Shown: positions 52,735 to 61,683 of the stretch, piece after piece
Position numbering within the stretch: the stretch's first letter is position 1
Layout: each line of letters starts with the position of its first letter
Source: Leucobacter chinensis
GTDB lineage: Bacteria; Actinomycetota; Actinomycetes; Actinomycetales; Microbacteriaceae
Assembly (NCBI RefSeq): GCF_019049105.1
Contig: NZ_JAHQZR010000006.1
Location: 1 to 64,000 of the forward strand
DNA length: 64,000 nt
Reading direction: 5' to 3'
Notes under the pieces: generated by a model
Databases searched by the model: none
What the model was told of the DNA's origin: nothing
Seen by the model: the letters and a program-made list of their open reading frames with translations, nothing else
Position numbers and translations under genes: made by a program

Positions 52735-53193
52735 ATGGCTATCGAACCCGCTGGGAGAAACCAATCCCTTGCTCCGCGTTTCTTGTGGCTGGGGGTGACC
52801 GTATGGTCAGGCGACCCGGATGTGGAGCCGACTGTGATCGCGGATCGGAGTCCCGTGACGTTGGCGCGGACGATGGCGGTGACGATCCAGGAGATGCTTG
52901 AGGACTCCGACGCGTATGCGGGGGCGACGGAGTTCTTGCAGTCGAACCCACCGCCTCAGGACTGGGTGGAGCCCCGTGATGTGGACGACTGGTTGGAGGC
53001 GCTGCGTGAGGCGACGCCGCACCCATCGTTCTCGTTCTACCGGGTCCCCATTGCTGGTGGGGCGGATGGAACGAACCATGGCTTCGTGAACCGCTACCTC
53101 GAGCAGGCGCTCCGTGAACGCGAGCAGGCACTCGCAGAAGGACCCTCCACTCGAACCAGTGAAGGGCCAGCCATGATGCCGCTCGAGCGGTGA
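52735..53193 (+). CDS. Hypothetical element protein, 152 residues
   Basis: I do not recognise this gene. The product is soluble, rich in Glu, Asp and Pro, and has a stretch SPVTLARTMAVTIQEMLEDSDAYAGATEFL and a predicted helical QALREREQALAEG near the end. The ATG at 52735 has GGAAGGA nine bases upstream, a good ribosome site, which supports real coding. It lies in the element backbone between the methyltransferase and the next unassigned gene. Confidence 0.65.
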   Translation: MAIEPAGRNQSLAPRFLWLGVTVWSGDPDVEPTVIADRSPVTLARTMAVTIQEMLEDSDAYAGATEFLQSNPPPQDWVEPRDVDDWLEALREATPHPSFSFYRVPIAGGADGTNHGFVNRYLEQALREREQALAEGPSTRTSEGPAMMPLER

Positions 53194-53376
53194 CTCGGTG
53201 TCGGGTTGTCGTTTTCGCGCGTGTTCTTGACCTCACCACGCATGCCTGCCATAACCGGGGGCTCTTCACCGGTTCGTATGCCTACCAATAGAACGCGGCA
53301 CTGCTAGAACGCGGCACTGCCGCTGTTCATATTCATTTCGCTACTTGTCTACTCATTCGTGAAGGAGTCTGCTGTC

Positions 53377-54567
53377 ATGTCCGAAGATCAATCATTCCCG
53401 TCAACCGGACCCGAGCGACCGGGCGAGCATCCAGAACACGTTCCGGGTGCCGGGTGGGAGGCGTTCGAGGGGTCCGGGGTTCCGGAGATCGTCGCGCGCA
53501 TGTTCCCACCCGAACCCCGCCAGGACGCGTTCGCGCTGCCTGATGGCGGACCGGACGCCTACGGGTTCGAGGATGCGCATGAGCAGTGGCGCGAGACTTG
53601 CCTGAACTTGGCGTATGCGGCAGCTCGTCTGCCCGAGCTGTTGGAGCGGCTGGAAGAACTCGAACAAGTCCCTCAGCAGCGCGCGCAGGTCGTGGATGCG
53701 GAGCGGGTGCGGGATGCGGTGATCGATCTTTTGGAGCGGGATCCGCTGCCGGTGGAGCCGGTCAAGGATGACTATCTCGTTACGGTCGCCCCGGCGTATG
53801 AGGGCGAGTACAACGATATGCAGTACCGGTGGGATCACTCGCAGTGGCGCAGCGACTTCATCGCGACGGCCTTGCGCCGTGACCACACTCTCCGCGACGC
53901 GCTCAGGGAGGGCGGGCCGCGTACCTCGTATCTGCCGGAGCAGTTCTCTCGCACGTGGGCACCGGCCGATCTCGCCGTCATCCATGCCCTCCGTGGGCTG
54001 GTCGATAGCGGCGGCTCCGGGCTGCGGGTGGTGCCACTGGGCCGGCAGGAACGCGAACAGTTGGAGGCGATGGTCGACGCGGCTGACCCGGATGTTCGAG
54101 TGCTGGATCCCGATGATCCTTTAGGCGGTGAGTTGTTCGCTGGTCGCGCGTCGGAGGCGCACGATTGGATGCCCGCGGGTGTGTACGAGGCGACCGGTAT
54201 CGACGGAGAAAGCGAGTTCCGGCTCGTCGTCGGCCGTGTACCCGGTGTGGATGGGGCGACGGCGTCTGCGGCGTTCCCTGCAGCAGAGCACGATAGTGCG
54301 GCGATGAATCAGATCGCCTGGATCCTCGAACACCACAACGAACACGAACCTCCCGCCGGGGTGCTTCACCGGGTGAACGCGCACGTCATCGCTACCGGTC
54401 GCACGGGCGCACTGCCATCCGATGTGGGAGGGGTGGAGCCCGCGTCGCGGCTGGAACGCGGGGTGCTGCTCAGCGACCTCCTCGCGGAGCGTGAACAGCA
54501 GCTGGACAGTAACCGTGAGAGGCCGGAGCAAGCGGATCCCGGACGGGGTGTCGGGCGGGATTTGTAG
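53377..54567 (+). CDS. Hypothetical element protein, 396 residues
   Basis: A soluble acidic protein of unknown function. It has a Pro/Glu-rich start, a helical segment with LPELLERLEELEQVPQQR near 85-100, and a middle with QYRWDHSQWRSDFIATALRRD. The start is placed at ATG 53377, with AAGGAG eleven bases upstream; a GTG at 53359 is possible. Codon use and the steady third-position GC support it as a true gene. No conserved catalytic motif was seen. It sits just before the primase gene. Confidence 0.7.
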   Translation: MSEDQSFPSTGPERPGEHPEHVPGAGWEAFEGSGVPEIVARMFPPEPRQDAFALPDGGPDAYGFEDAHEQWRETCLNLAYAAARLPELLERLEELEQVPQQRAQVVDAERVRDAVIDLLERDPLPVEPVKDDYLVTVAPAYEGEYNDMQYRWDHSQWRSDFIATALRRDHTLRDALREGGPRTSYLPEQFSRTWAPADLAVIHALRGLVDSGGSGLRVVPLGRQEREQLEAMVDAADPDVRVLDPDDPLGGELFAGRASEAHDWMPAGVYEATGIDGESEFRLVVGRVPGVDGATASAAFPAAEHDSAAMNQIAWILEHHNEHEPPAGVLHRVNAHVIATGRTGALPSDVGGVEPASRLERGVLLSDLLAEREQQLDSNRERPEQADPGRGVGRDL

Positions 54568-54834
54568 CACCATCTGCTGTTTGTGTGGTGGAGGTGAGGG
54601 TGGGCGTGTTTGACGATTTGGCGCGTTTTCTTGACGATTCGGCGCATCCTGCCAGAAAACACTCGACCGGCACGGTCTCTGCAGGGTAGTGGTTGATGGG
54701 ACTAGGGAATGCTCGAGAGTGGACTCTGCACCCCAGGTGTGAGCGGCACAGGTGCCGCCGCACCTTCCGCATGACACCGCACGCTGAGCATCGAGAACTG
54801 CTCGCGCTGTGTCACCAAAGGAGGTGCCCGACCG

Positions 54835-55716
54835 ATGACCGACCCCACGCCCACGCTCCTTCCCGCCCGGCTTTCACAGCATCTGCCGGACGCGGCAGCC
54901 GCGTATGCCGCAGCCGGGATAGCGGTGTTCCCGTGCGTGCCGGTCGGCAAACGCCCCCTCACCGAGCACGGGTTCCACGACGCCACCACAGACCTTGACC
55001 AGGTCGGTGCGTGGTGGCGGAAGCATCCGGAGACGAATATTGGTATCGCCACCGGTCACGGCGTCGACGTGATCGATGTCGACGTGCACGCCACCGGCAC
55101 CGGCTTCCCTGTCCTTCGAGCACTGCAGCAGGAGGACCTCATCGCCGGGTGGGGCCTGGCGGTTCGTTCCCCCTCGGGCGGCCTGCACCTCTACTATCCG
55201 AGCAGCCCCGACAGTGAGGCGAGGTCGTGGTCGCGTGGCCGAGCACACGTCGACTTCCGGGGCGCTGGCGGCTACATCATCGCCCCTCCCTCCATCGTCA
55301 ACGCTGAACACGGGCAGCGGCGTTACGAGGTGATCGCTCACGGCAGGAGTCCGCGTCCCGTCGACTCGGCAGCGATCCGGGATCTCCTCACCCCGACCCC
55401 GGCACCACGAACCATGCCGAGCGATGATAGGCCGGGCCGTGATGGTTCAGTGGAGGGGCTCGTGGCGTGGGTGGGGACGCTCATGGAGGGGAATCGGAAT
55501 GCGGGCCTGTTCTGGGCTGCGTGCCGTCTCGCCGAGACAGGGCTCAGTCATAGCGACTCGTATGCGCTGCTCGAAGCTGCCGCTACCCGCACCGGACTTG
55601 AGGCGCGGGAGATCGCATCAACCATCCAGTCAGCCCATCGCACCACCGCGCTGAACCCGGATGCTGCCGCATCTGATCCGATATTGGGACGCTCATTTGC
55701 CGGGATGAGGCGGTAA
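54835..55716 (+). CDS. Bifunctional DNA primase/polymerase (prim-pol)
   Basis: A prim-pol family replication protein of 293 residues. The N-terminal domain has AYAAAGIAVFPCVPVGKRPL, the NIGIATGHGVDVIDVDVH metal-binding segment (with the DxD of the active site, D79-V-D81 region) and SPSGGLHLYY with the catalytic histidine, then DFRGAGGYIIAPPS. A short C-terminal helical domain follows. A strong AAAGGAGGTG ribosome site precedes the ATG. Such proteins replicate plasmids and actinomycete conjugative elements. The gap before it (54568-54834) shows no gene. Confidence 0.93.
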   Translation: MTDPTPTLLPARLSQHLPDAAAAYAAAGIAVFPCVPVGKRPLTEHGFHDATTDLDQVGAWWRKHPETNIGIATGHGVDVIDVDVHATGTGFPVLRALQQEDLIAGWGLAVRSPSGGLHLYYPSSPDSEARSWSRGRAHVDFRGAGGYIIAPPSIVNAEHGQRRYEVIAHGRSPRPVDSAAIRDLLTPTPAPRTMPSDDRPGRDGSVEGLVAWVGTLMEGNRNAGLFWAACRLAETGLSHSDSYALLEAAATRTGLEAREIASTIQSAHRTTALNPDAAASDPILGRSFAGMRR

Positions 55717-55718
55717 CG

Positions 55719-56480
55719 GTGAACGCCCCGGACCTGCACGTACGCGCCGCAGAGGTGGGGCGGTCTGGGGTGTCACGCGGCGTGATCATCCTCGCGATCA
55801 CGGGCACGATCCTCCTCGCGCTCGGCGCGTTCTGGCTCTCCTTCACCACCCTGCGGGACCTCGCAGCACTGTCGGGGATTCCTGTAGGGCAGGCGTGGGT
55901 GTGGCCGCTGATCGTTGACGGGGTGATCTTGGAAGCGACGATCTCCGTCGTCGCGCTCCGCAACTCCGCACCCGCCGCGCGACGCTTCGCCTGGCTACTG
56001 CTCGCTTCCGGTGCTGGGATGAGTGTCGCGGCAAACATCACCCACGCCGTCGTAGCCTCAGACACCCGAGTGCCCACGACAATCGCAGCCCTTGTCGCAT
56101 CAGTTCCACCCTTGGTGCTGCTCGCGATGACGCACCTGACTGTCAAACTCACTCGCAACCAAGACCCAGGCCGGACTCCTGAGCCTCCTCAGGCGCTCAT
56201 CGAGCGAAGATCACCTTCGACTCTGGATAAGTCCACTGCGGTCTCGATACCGGCGCTCCCGACACCAAGAATCGCGAGCAACACCGCTGCAGGGTCTTCT
56301 AGCCCGGTGCCTACACGAGCGAAGACGAAAGGTGCCGCTGGGCGTGAGCGGGCGGTCGCGTTGGCATCTGAAGGCGCCTCGAAGCGGCAGATCGCCACGG
56401 AACTCGGGGTGCATCCGACAACGGTGGGCCGGTGGCTGAACGCACCTGACCGTCGAGAGAACGGAGCACCCCATGACTGA
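55719..56480 (+). CDS. DUF2637 membrane protein with C-terminal HTH
   Basis: A protein of 253 residues with four hydrophobic segments in the first 140 residues (starting SRGVIILAITGTILLALGAFWLSF) that match the DUF2637 pattern common in actinobacterial conjugative elements, where it is linked to plasmid transfer and spread. The C-terminal part is soluble and ends with a helix-turn-helix, GASKRQIATELGVHPTTVGRWLN. The initiator is a GTG two bases after the primase stop; it overlaps the next gene by eight bases. Confidence 0.88.
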   Translation: MNAPDLHVRAAEVGRSGVSRGVIILAITGTILLALGAFWLSFTTLRDLAALSGIPVGQAWVWPLIVDGVILEATISVVALRNSAPAARRFAWLLLASGAGMSVAANITHAVVASDTRVPTTIAALVASVPPLVLLAMTHLTVKLTRNQDPGRTPEPPQALIERRSPSTLDKSTAVSIPALPTPRIASNTAAGSSSPVPTRAKTKGAAGRERAVALASEGASKRQIATELGVHPTTVGRWLNAPDRRENGAPHD

Positions 56481-56922
56481 CCCGACACCCATGAACCCAC
56501 ACGAAGCGGCTGAGAACGCTGCTCAGCTTCGAGCCGAACTGCCAGACCCTCATTTCCCAGCAAACGACCTGCCCGAGGCACCCAACGCGTCGCCCGGTAC
56601 GGTGACGCGGGAGGCGGAGCGGGCGTCGGAGTTCGCCACGCACGGCGACCCCACACTCATCAGGCAGACCTCCGTGCGCGGGCGTGCCGGGGTGGAGTGG
56701 GTGCGTCCCACGGATGTTGCTGCGCGTGCGGGTGGCGCGATCGTCGGTAAAGGTGCCGAGCTGAACACGCGGCTGCGTGACGCCACGCTCGAGGGCATCC
56801 GTGAGGGGCGAGCTCAGATCGCCGAACGCTTGGCGCGCAGGCAGCAGCAGATCGATCCAGACACCACGGTCCCGGCGCAGACGCAAGAGCTGCGGCTTGG
56901 GAGGACGGGGGTGAGCCGATGA
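56473..56922 (+). CDS. Hypothetical element protein, 149 residues
   Basis: A soluble, charged protein of unknown function. It contains RAGVEWVRPTDVAARAGGAIVGKGAELNTRLRDATLEG in the middle and a basic helix IAERLARRQQQID near the end. Its ATG lies within the end of the DUF2637 gene and its stop forms ATGA with a possible small reading frame at 56919. Position and overlap support it as part of the replication/transfer operon. Confidence 0.75.
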   Translation: MTDPTPMNPHEAAENAAQLRAELPDPHFPANDLPEAPNASPGTVTREAERASEFATHGDPTLIRQTSVRGRAGVEWVRPTDVAARAGGAIVGKGAELNTRLRDATLEGIREGRAQIAERLARRQQQIDPDTTVPAQTQELRLGRTGVSR

Positions 56923-57005
56923 GCGATTCCGGCTCCGGCGCTACCCGAGCACCGGACACCACCCACCACCACGAACTCTCACACTCCTCGCCGACGTCCA
57001 ACTGA
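56919..57005 (+). CDS. Possible 28-residue coupled peptide
   Basis: An ATG at 56919 overlaps the previous stop (ATGA) and gives MSDSGSGATRAPDTTHHHEL and a further eight residues before a TGA. It is rich in His, Ser and Thr. Only the overlap and the plausible start support it; it could be chance. Confidence 0.3.
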   Translation: MSDSGSGATRAPDTTHHHELSHSSPTSN

Positions 57006-57168
57006 CGTCGGATGAACACCTGACAGGCTGCCCGCTTCGAGTAGGCCTGACGGTACTCCTTTGCCTGTTGCAGGCGGTGTTCTCCGCGGCGCTGGCGGGA
57101 TGAGGGCGTGTGTCGGGTGGGTGTCACACCTATCTACCGACGGATCTTCTCTCATGTCAGGAGTCACC

Positions 57169-58008
57169 ATGACACCCCAACTCTCGCAACACCAGCATCC
57201 TGCCCCGGACTTCACCACCGGTGAAGGGCTGCGGGCGCTCATCACGGACCTCAATGAGCACAATGCGTGGGCGTCGAGCCCAGTCGCAGCCGAGCTCATG
57301 GTCTACGTCACCCAGAAGTACACGCCGATCGCGAAAGCGTGGCGGCGTGCGCCAGAAGATGCCGCATACGAGGCGTTCCTTGCGATGCGGCAACCCACCA
57401 CGCTCCGCGCCGACGACCCCTGGGCGGTGATCACCCGTGCCGTCGCGCTCGGCATCGCCGCCGAAGTGCACGCGGACCGGAACATGACCAGCCAAGACAA
57501 GGCACGCCGCCCCTCAAAACGCCCCGCTGAGGAACCGATGCGGGCGGGTCACTACGAGGAGTTCTTCTACGACGTGCATCCCCACGCGCACTCCCTCTAC
57601 GCGCGAAGCCATGAGGGTGAGGATCATTCGGTGGATCGGGTGATCCGCGCCACGAGCGTGTTCCTCGTCCTCACCGACTGGCCTGCCCGCCCCGTCGAAC
57701 AGGCCGTGGACTACATCGCCCACCGCATCACCGGATTATCGTCATCCAGCTCGGCGCTGGAGATCGTGTCGAAAGAGCTGCACATCGCGATCCGGCTCGG
57801 CTACACCCCAGAAGCTTGGGCGGGCCTGGTGCGTCTTGTCGTCGGCACCAAAACTGGGAGGCGAAAAAGCGGCGACTATGGCCTCTTCGCTCGTGTGCTC
57901 CTCGGTGACGATGTCGCCGACCTCCTCCGCGATGAAACGCTCGTGGAAGCATCCCGCCGGATGGCGTCCGTACCTGACCTGCAGGACGGGCAAGGGGGTG
58001 CAGCATGA
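57169..58008 (+). CDS. Hypothetical element protein, 279 residues
   Basis: A soluble protein of unknown function between the replication genes and the ParB-like gene. It contains AWRRAPEDAAYEAFLAMRQPTT, a segment LSSSSSALEIVSKELHIAIRLGY and helix-rich text resembling a DNA-binding or scaffold domain, but no family is recognised. The ATG at 57169 has AGGAG five bases upstream. Its stop forms ATGA with the ParB-like gene, so the two are coupled. Confidence 0.78.
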   Translation: MTPQLSQHQHPAPDFTTGEGLRALITDLNEHNAWASSPVAAELMVYVTQKYTPIAKAWRRAPEDAAYEAFLAMRQPTTLRADDPWAVITRAVALGIAAEVHADRNMTSQDKARRPSKRPAEEPMRAGHYEEFFYDVHPHAHSLYARSHEGEDHSVDRVIRATSVFLVLTDWPARPVEQAVDYIAHRITGLSSSSSALEIVSKELHIAIRLGYTPEAWAGLVRLVVGTKTGRRKSGDYGLFARVLLGDDVADLLRDETLVEASRRMASVPDLQDGQGGAA

Positions 58009-59117
58009 GTCGCGGGCATCTGGTACTGGAACACGCCATCGATCAGCTGAAGAAAGGGTCGCAGTATCGCCGCGACCCCGATGAAGACCTCGACGAGCTG
58101 TGTGACTCGATCCGCCGGGTGGGAGTGCTGAACCCGCCCGCGGTCACCGAGGACTACGTCATCATCACCGGGAACCGCCGGGTCGCCGCGATGGAGCGGA
58201 TCGGGATGCGCGTCACCCCGATCTGGGTCGTTCCCGGCGTCTCGGACAAGCTCTCCTACGTCCTCGCAATCCGTGACGAGCAGACCCTGCACAAAGCGCT
58301 GAAACCGCTCGAGCAAGCAGAACTCTACGAAGAACTCAAACGCCTGTATGCGGAGGATACGGCTCGTGCGAAAGCAGGTTCGCTGTTCGGTGAGGGCGGG
58401 CGAAAGCAGGAACAGAGCGGTGGTGCCGATTCGGCACCACCGCAAGACCCCGTCAACGTCAACGACCGGAAAGCACGAGTACAGGCAGCCCGTGCGGTGA
58501 CGGGTCGGGATTCTCGGACCATGCTGGAACAGATCAATCAGCTCAAACACATCGCCGCCGACGACACCGAAGACCCCTATGTGCGCCAGCACGCCGCGGA
58601 AGCGCTTCTCGAGATCAACGAGGACCGCAAGGTCAACGGTCGCTACCAGGCAGTGAAGACCCGTCAACACCTCGCACACCTCACCCGCACCGCTGAGGAC
58701 CCCGATATCCCAGAGGCAGCCCGCCGTGCGGCTGTTGCTGAGCTGCGAGGGCTTTCTGGGATCGACTCCCCGGCGGAGGCGATGAAAGAGTCCGGGCTTG
58801 CGCTTGCCCGCGTGCGCGAGATCCAGAAAGCCGCCACCGACGAGACCTCGCTGGGGTGGAAGGACGTGGATCCGTTGCTGCGGGAGAAGCATGCGATCCG
58901 CAAGCTCGTCGATCTGCTGCGACGGGAGCACGGCTGGTGGGACGGCTACGACCCGGCCGAGTTCGGCCAGTACGCCGACGACGAGCAGTGGGACCTCGTC
59001 GCCACCTACATCACGTCAGCCTCGAGCTTTCTCGAGCAGGCACAAGAGACCCGCGATACCGCTCAGGGCCAGGGCTCCGAGGTTCCCGAAGAGAGCGTTG
59101 ACGCCGCGGACGGGTAG
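58005..59117 (+). CDS. ParB/Srx-domain (ParB-like) nuclease/partition protein
   Basis: A 370-residue protein with an N-terminal ParB-type domain: LDELCDSIRRVGVLNPPAV, then VIITGNRRVAAMERIGMRVTPIWV, where GNRR replaces the usual GERR. The rest is helical and charged, with an LRREHGWWDGYDP segment near 300. In conjugative elements such proteins help segregation or regulate transfer. It is coupled by ATGA to the upstream gene. A ParA partner is not seen in the window. Confidence 0.85.
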   Translation: MSRGHLVLEHAIDQLKKGSQYRRDPDEDLDELCDSIRRVGVLNPPAVTEDYVIITGNRRVAAMERIGMRVTPIWVVPGVSDKLSYVLAIRDEQTLHKALKPLEQAELYEELKRLYAEDTARAKAGSLFGEGGRKQEQSGGADSAPPQDPVNVNDRKARVQAARAVTGRDSRTMLEQINQLKHIAADDTEDPYVRQHAAEALLEINEDRKVNGRYQAVKTRQHLAHLTRTAEDPDIPEAARRAAVAELRGLSGIDSPAEAMKESGLALARVREIQKAATDETSLGWKDVDPLLREKHAIRKLVDLLRREHGWWDGYDPAEFGQYADDEQWDLVATYITSASSFLEQAQETRDTAQGQGSEVPEESVDAADG

Positions 59118-59138
59118 CCGAGCGGTCCGGGGGTTTCT

Positions 59139-59176
59139 GGGTGGGCAGCGCACCTGATGGGTGACTCTGCCCGCCC
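59139..59176 (+). promoter_or_regulatory. CACCTGA hairpin, copy 1 of 3
   Basis: Outer arms 59139-59148 and 59167-59176 pair over 10 bases (one G-U) and enclose an inner CACC-TGATG-GGTG stem (59151-59163). It stands between the ParB-like gene and the next transfer gene. The same CACCTGA(N)GGGTG core recurs at 63586-63598 and 63979-63991. Confidence 0.65.
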
Positions 59177-59200
59177 TTCTTTCGTGTTTGGAGGCTTCTC

Positions 59201-59890
59201 ATGTCTGCACCCGTTCTGGATGATCAGCAGCGCCGCAAGCGTCGCCTGATCATCGCCTTCACCGCCACCAGCCTGGTCATCGCGATCCTCGCCGGGATCG
59301 GTATCTACGGCCTCATCACCGGCCCCACACCACACGCCCCATCTGAGACCACACTGCCGGGCTCGGCCTCGACATCCCCGCCCCCGAGCGAGAAGCCCGG
59401 AGAACCGAAACTGCCGAGACTTGCCCGGACGAATGACCCGGAGGTCTATGTTCGTTCGGTCGCTGAAGCGCTGTTCACGTGGGACACGTTCACGCTGCTG
59501 ACCGCGTCGGATCACCGGGCGGTGTTGGTCGAGGACGCGGACCCCTCGGGCACCGAAACTCCGGGGCTGATCGCTGATCTCGACGGCTACTTCCCGTCCG
59601 CGTCGACGTGGCGTGTTCTGGCGGAGTACCGCACCAGGCAGTCGATCAAGATCGACCGCATCTTCATCCCCACCCAGTGGGACGAAGCCGTCACCGCCTC
59701 CGGCGGGCAAATCGCAGAAGGCACCTACGCCTACACGGTCGAGGGCACCAGGGTGCGGGAGGGCGTCTGGTACGACGATCCCGTCGACAGTGCGCATGCG
59801 GTGGCGTTCACGGTGTTCGTCTCCTGCGAGCCGGTGTTCGACCGCTGCTATCTGCTGCGCCTGTCTGAGCTCGACAACCCCCTCCGATAG
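59201..59890 (+). CDS. Single-TM conjugation protein, possible VirB8/TcpC-type
   Basis: A 229-residue protein with a cytoplasmic basic start (QQRRKRRL), one membrane helix (about 15-37) and an extracytoplasmic part with a Pro/Ser-rich linker and a compact C-terminal domain (from residue ~80). The arrangement fits the bitopic VirB8/TcpC-like proteins of actinobacterial transfer systems, but no motif is decisive. The next gene, a cell-wall hydrolase, begins 17 bases later. Confidence 0.7.
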   Translation: MSAPVLDDQQRRKRRLIIAFTATSLVIAILAGIGIYGLITGPTPHAPSETTLPGSASTSPPPSEKPGEPKLPRLARTNDPEVYVRSVAEALFTWDTFTLLTASDHRAVLVEDADPSGTETPGLIADLDGYFPSASTWRVLAEYRTRQSIKIDRIFIPTQWDEAVTASGGQIAEGTYAYTVEGTRVREGVWYDDPVDSAHAVAFTVFVSCEPVFDRCYLLRLSELDNPLR

Positions 59891-59907
59891 AACGAGAGGG
59901 ACCAGTC

Positions 59908-61077
59908 GTGAAGAAAGCAGCCATCGCCGCGCTCGTGTTTGTTCTGCTCGCGCCGATGCTCGGGCTCCTGGGTATCGGGGTGGTCATGAACCCTGCGGTC
60001 ACGAATCAGGCGAACTGTGTCGCCTCCGATGTGATGCTCGGGCCGATCCCGGATTCGCTGGAAGTGACGATGAAAGACGGGTACACGTTCACGCTGAACA
60101 AACAGCAGCTCACCCACGCCGGAACCATCATCACCACCGGCGCGAACACTCCTGAGGTGGGGCGTGATGGGATCCTCATCGCGCTCATGGCGGCGCTAAC
60201 GGAGTCCACGCTCCGCCAGCTCGCGAACACCGGCACCTACCCCGAGTCCGGTAACTACCCGAATGACGGCAACGGGTCCGATCACGACAGTCTGGGCCTG
60301 TTCCAGATGCGCCCCCAGGCCGGGTGGGGCACCGTCGCCGAGCTCATGGACACCACCTACCAAGCGAAGGCGTTCTACGGCGGCCCAGACGGGCCGAACT
60401 ATCCCTCACCGCGGGGGCTGCTGGACATTCCTGGGTGGCAGCAGATGGACAAGGGTGAAGCCGCCCAAGCCGTCGAAGTGTCCGCCTACCCGGACCGCTA
60501 CCAGAACTATGAGCCCGTAGCCCGCACCATCCTCGATGCCCTCACCGTTCGCGGCGGCGGGAATGGCAGCGGCGCGCCTGGGGATGCGGATATCCCGGAG
60601 ACGAGCCGGTTGGTGTTTCCGCTGCCGACCGGCACCTACGTGCGCACATCGACATTCGGCCCGCGCACCGACCCGATCACCGGTGAGGCGAGTTTCCACT
60701 CCGGAACCGACTGGGCCGCGTCCGATGGTACGGCGATCTTCGCTCTCGCGGACGGGGTCGTGACGTATGCGGGCATGGTCGATGGGTATTCGGGGCAGAT
60801 CACGATCGAGCACACCATCGGCGGGGAGAGAGTCGCCACGAAGTACATCCACATGTGGGAGCACGGTATCCATGTCACCGCAGGTGACCGCGTCATCGCG
60901 GGCCAACACGTTGGCGATGTTGGCAGCAGCGGCCATTCGACCGGTCCGCATCTGCACTTCCAAGTCCACCCCGGCGGAGCCGGATCGCCCGCGGTCGATG
61001 CCGAGCCGTGGCTCGCTGAGCGCGGCGTCGAGGGCATCGACGCCGCCGCAGGCGGCGGCCCCAGCTGCGCGGTGTAG
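59908..61077 (+). CDS. Cell-wall hydrolase with lysozyme-like and M23 domains
   Basis: A secreted or membrane-anchored enzyme of 389 residues that would open peptidoglycan for the conjugation channel. The N-terminal signal/TM segment (AIAALVFVLLAPMLGLLGIGVV) is followed by a lysozyme-like domain (ALTESTLRQLAN, then SLGLFQMRPQAGWGTVAELMD near 130-155) and a C-terminal M23 metallopeptidase (FHSGTDWA near 268, then GHSTGPHLHFQV near 345). Such two-domain hydrolases are typical of Gram-positive conjugative elements. The initiator is a GTG. Confidence 0.92.
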   Translation: MKKAAIAALVFVLLAPMLGLLGIGVVMNPAVTNQANCVASDVMLGPIPDSLEVTMKDGYTFTLNKQQLTHAGTIITTGANTPEVGRDGILIALMAALTESTLRQLANTGTYPESGNYPNDGNGSDHDSLGLFQMRPQAGWGTVAELMDTTYQAKAFYGGPDGPNYPSPRGLLDIPGWQQMDKGEAAQAVEVSAYPDRYQNYEPVARTILDALTVRGGGNGSGAPGDADIPETSRLVFPLPTGTYVRTSTFGPRTDPITGEASFHSGTDWAASDGTAIFALADGVVTYAGMVDGYSGQITIEHTIGGERVATKYIHMWEHGIHVTAGDRVIAGQHVGDVGSSGHSTGPHLHFQVHPGGAGSPAVDAEPWLAERGVEGIDAAAGGGPSCAV

Positions 61078-61109
61078 AACTTTACGCGGTCGCCGTCAGG
61101 CCGTTGTAG

Positions 61110-61589
61110 TCAGTGCTGCGTGGTAGCGGTGATGATGTCGATCGGAGAGGCACCGAAGTTATCGTGCGCGCGGATCGTGAACCCGACCCCTACGAAGAAT
61201 TTACGCCGCAGCCTGGGATCGGTGGAGAGGTCGATGGATCCGCCGATGAAGGTGCATCCACGCTCACTCGCCTCGGATGCATATGCTTCCAGCAGCGCTC
61301 GACCTACTCCGCGAGATCTCACGGACTCCCGGACATGGATTCTCTCGAGAAACGCGTGGGGTGGCCGCGGGAGTTCAAAGGCTTCGAAGGCGCTGTTACC
61401 GGTGAAGTCCGAGTCGAACGATCCGGTCAACACACCGCTGATCTCTCCCTCACACCAGGCCACAAGAGTCACGTAGCGGCTCGCTGTGCGCCGGTAGAGG
61501 TAGACGAGGTTCTGGGGGAAGTCGCCAGAGCCTTCGAGCATCTGACACAGCGCAGCCCGATCTCGCCCTCGGAGTGTCTCAACGTGCAT
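61110..61589 (-). CDS. GNAT-family N-acetyltransferase
   Basis: A small acetyltransferase of 159 residues. The acetyl-CoA motif is LERIHVRESVRSRGVGRALLEAYASEASERG near residues 83-113 (read as V-R-x-x-x-R-G-V-G-R). It lies on the minus strand, last in a three-gene cassette that interrupts the plus-strand transfer genes; it may be toxin-type or an unrelated passenger. The ATG at 61589 has GGAG ten bases upstream; an ATG three codons earlier is also possible. It is convergent with the hydrolase gene, 32 bases away. Confidence 0.85.
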   Translation of the reverse strand: MHVETLRGRDRAALCQMLEGSGDFPQNLVYLYRRTASRYVTLVAWCEGEISGVLTGSFDSDFTGNSAFEAFELPRPPHAFLERIHVRESVRSRGVGRALLEAYASEASERGCTFIGGSIDLSTDPRLRRKFFVGVGFTIRAHDNFGASPIDIITATTQH

Positions 61590-61683
61590 TGCGTCCATAC
61601 TCCAGTGGACCACATCGGAGTCGATCGCACGCGAGACTACTGCGTTGTTCTGCACTGCCAAACGGGGCTGTCGAACTGGCTGG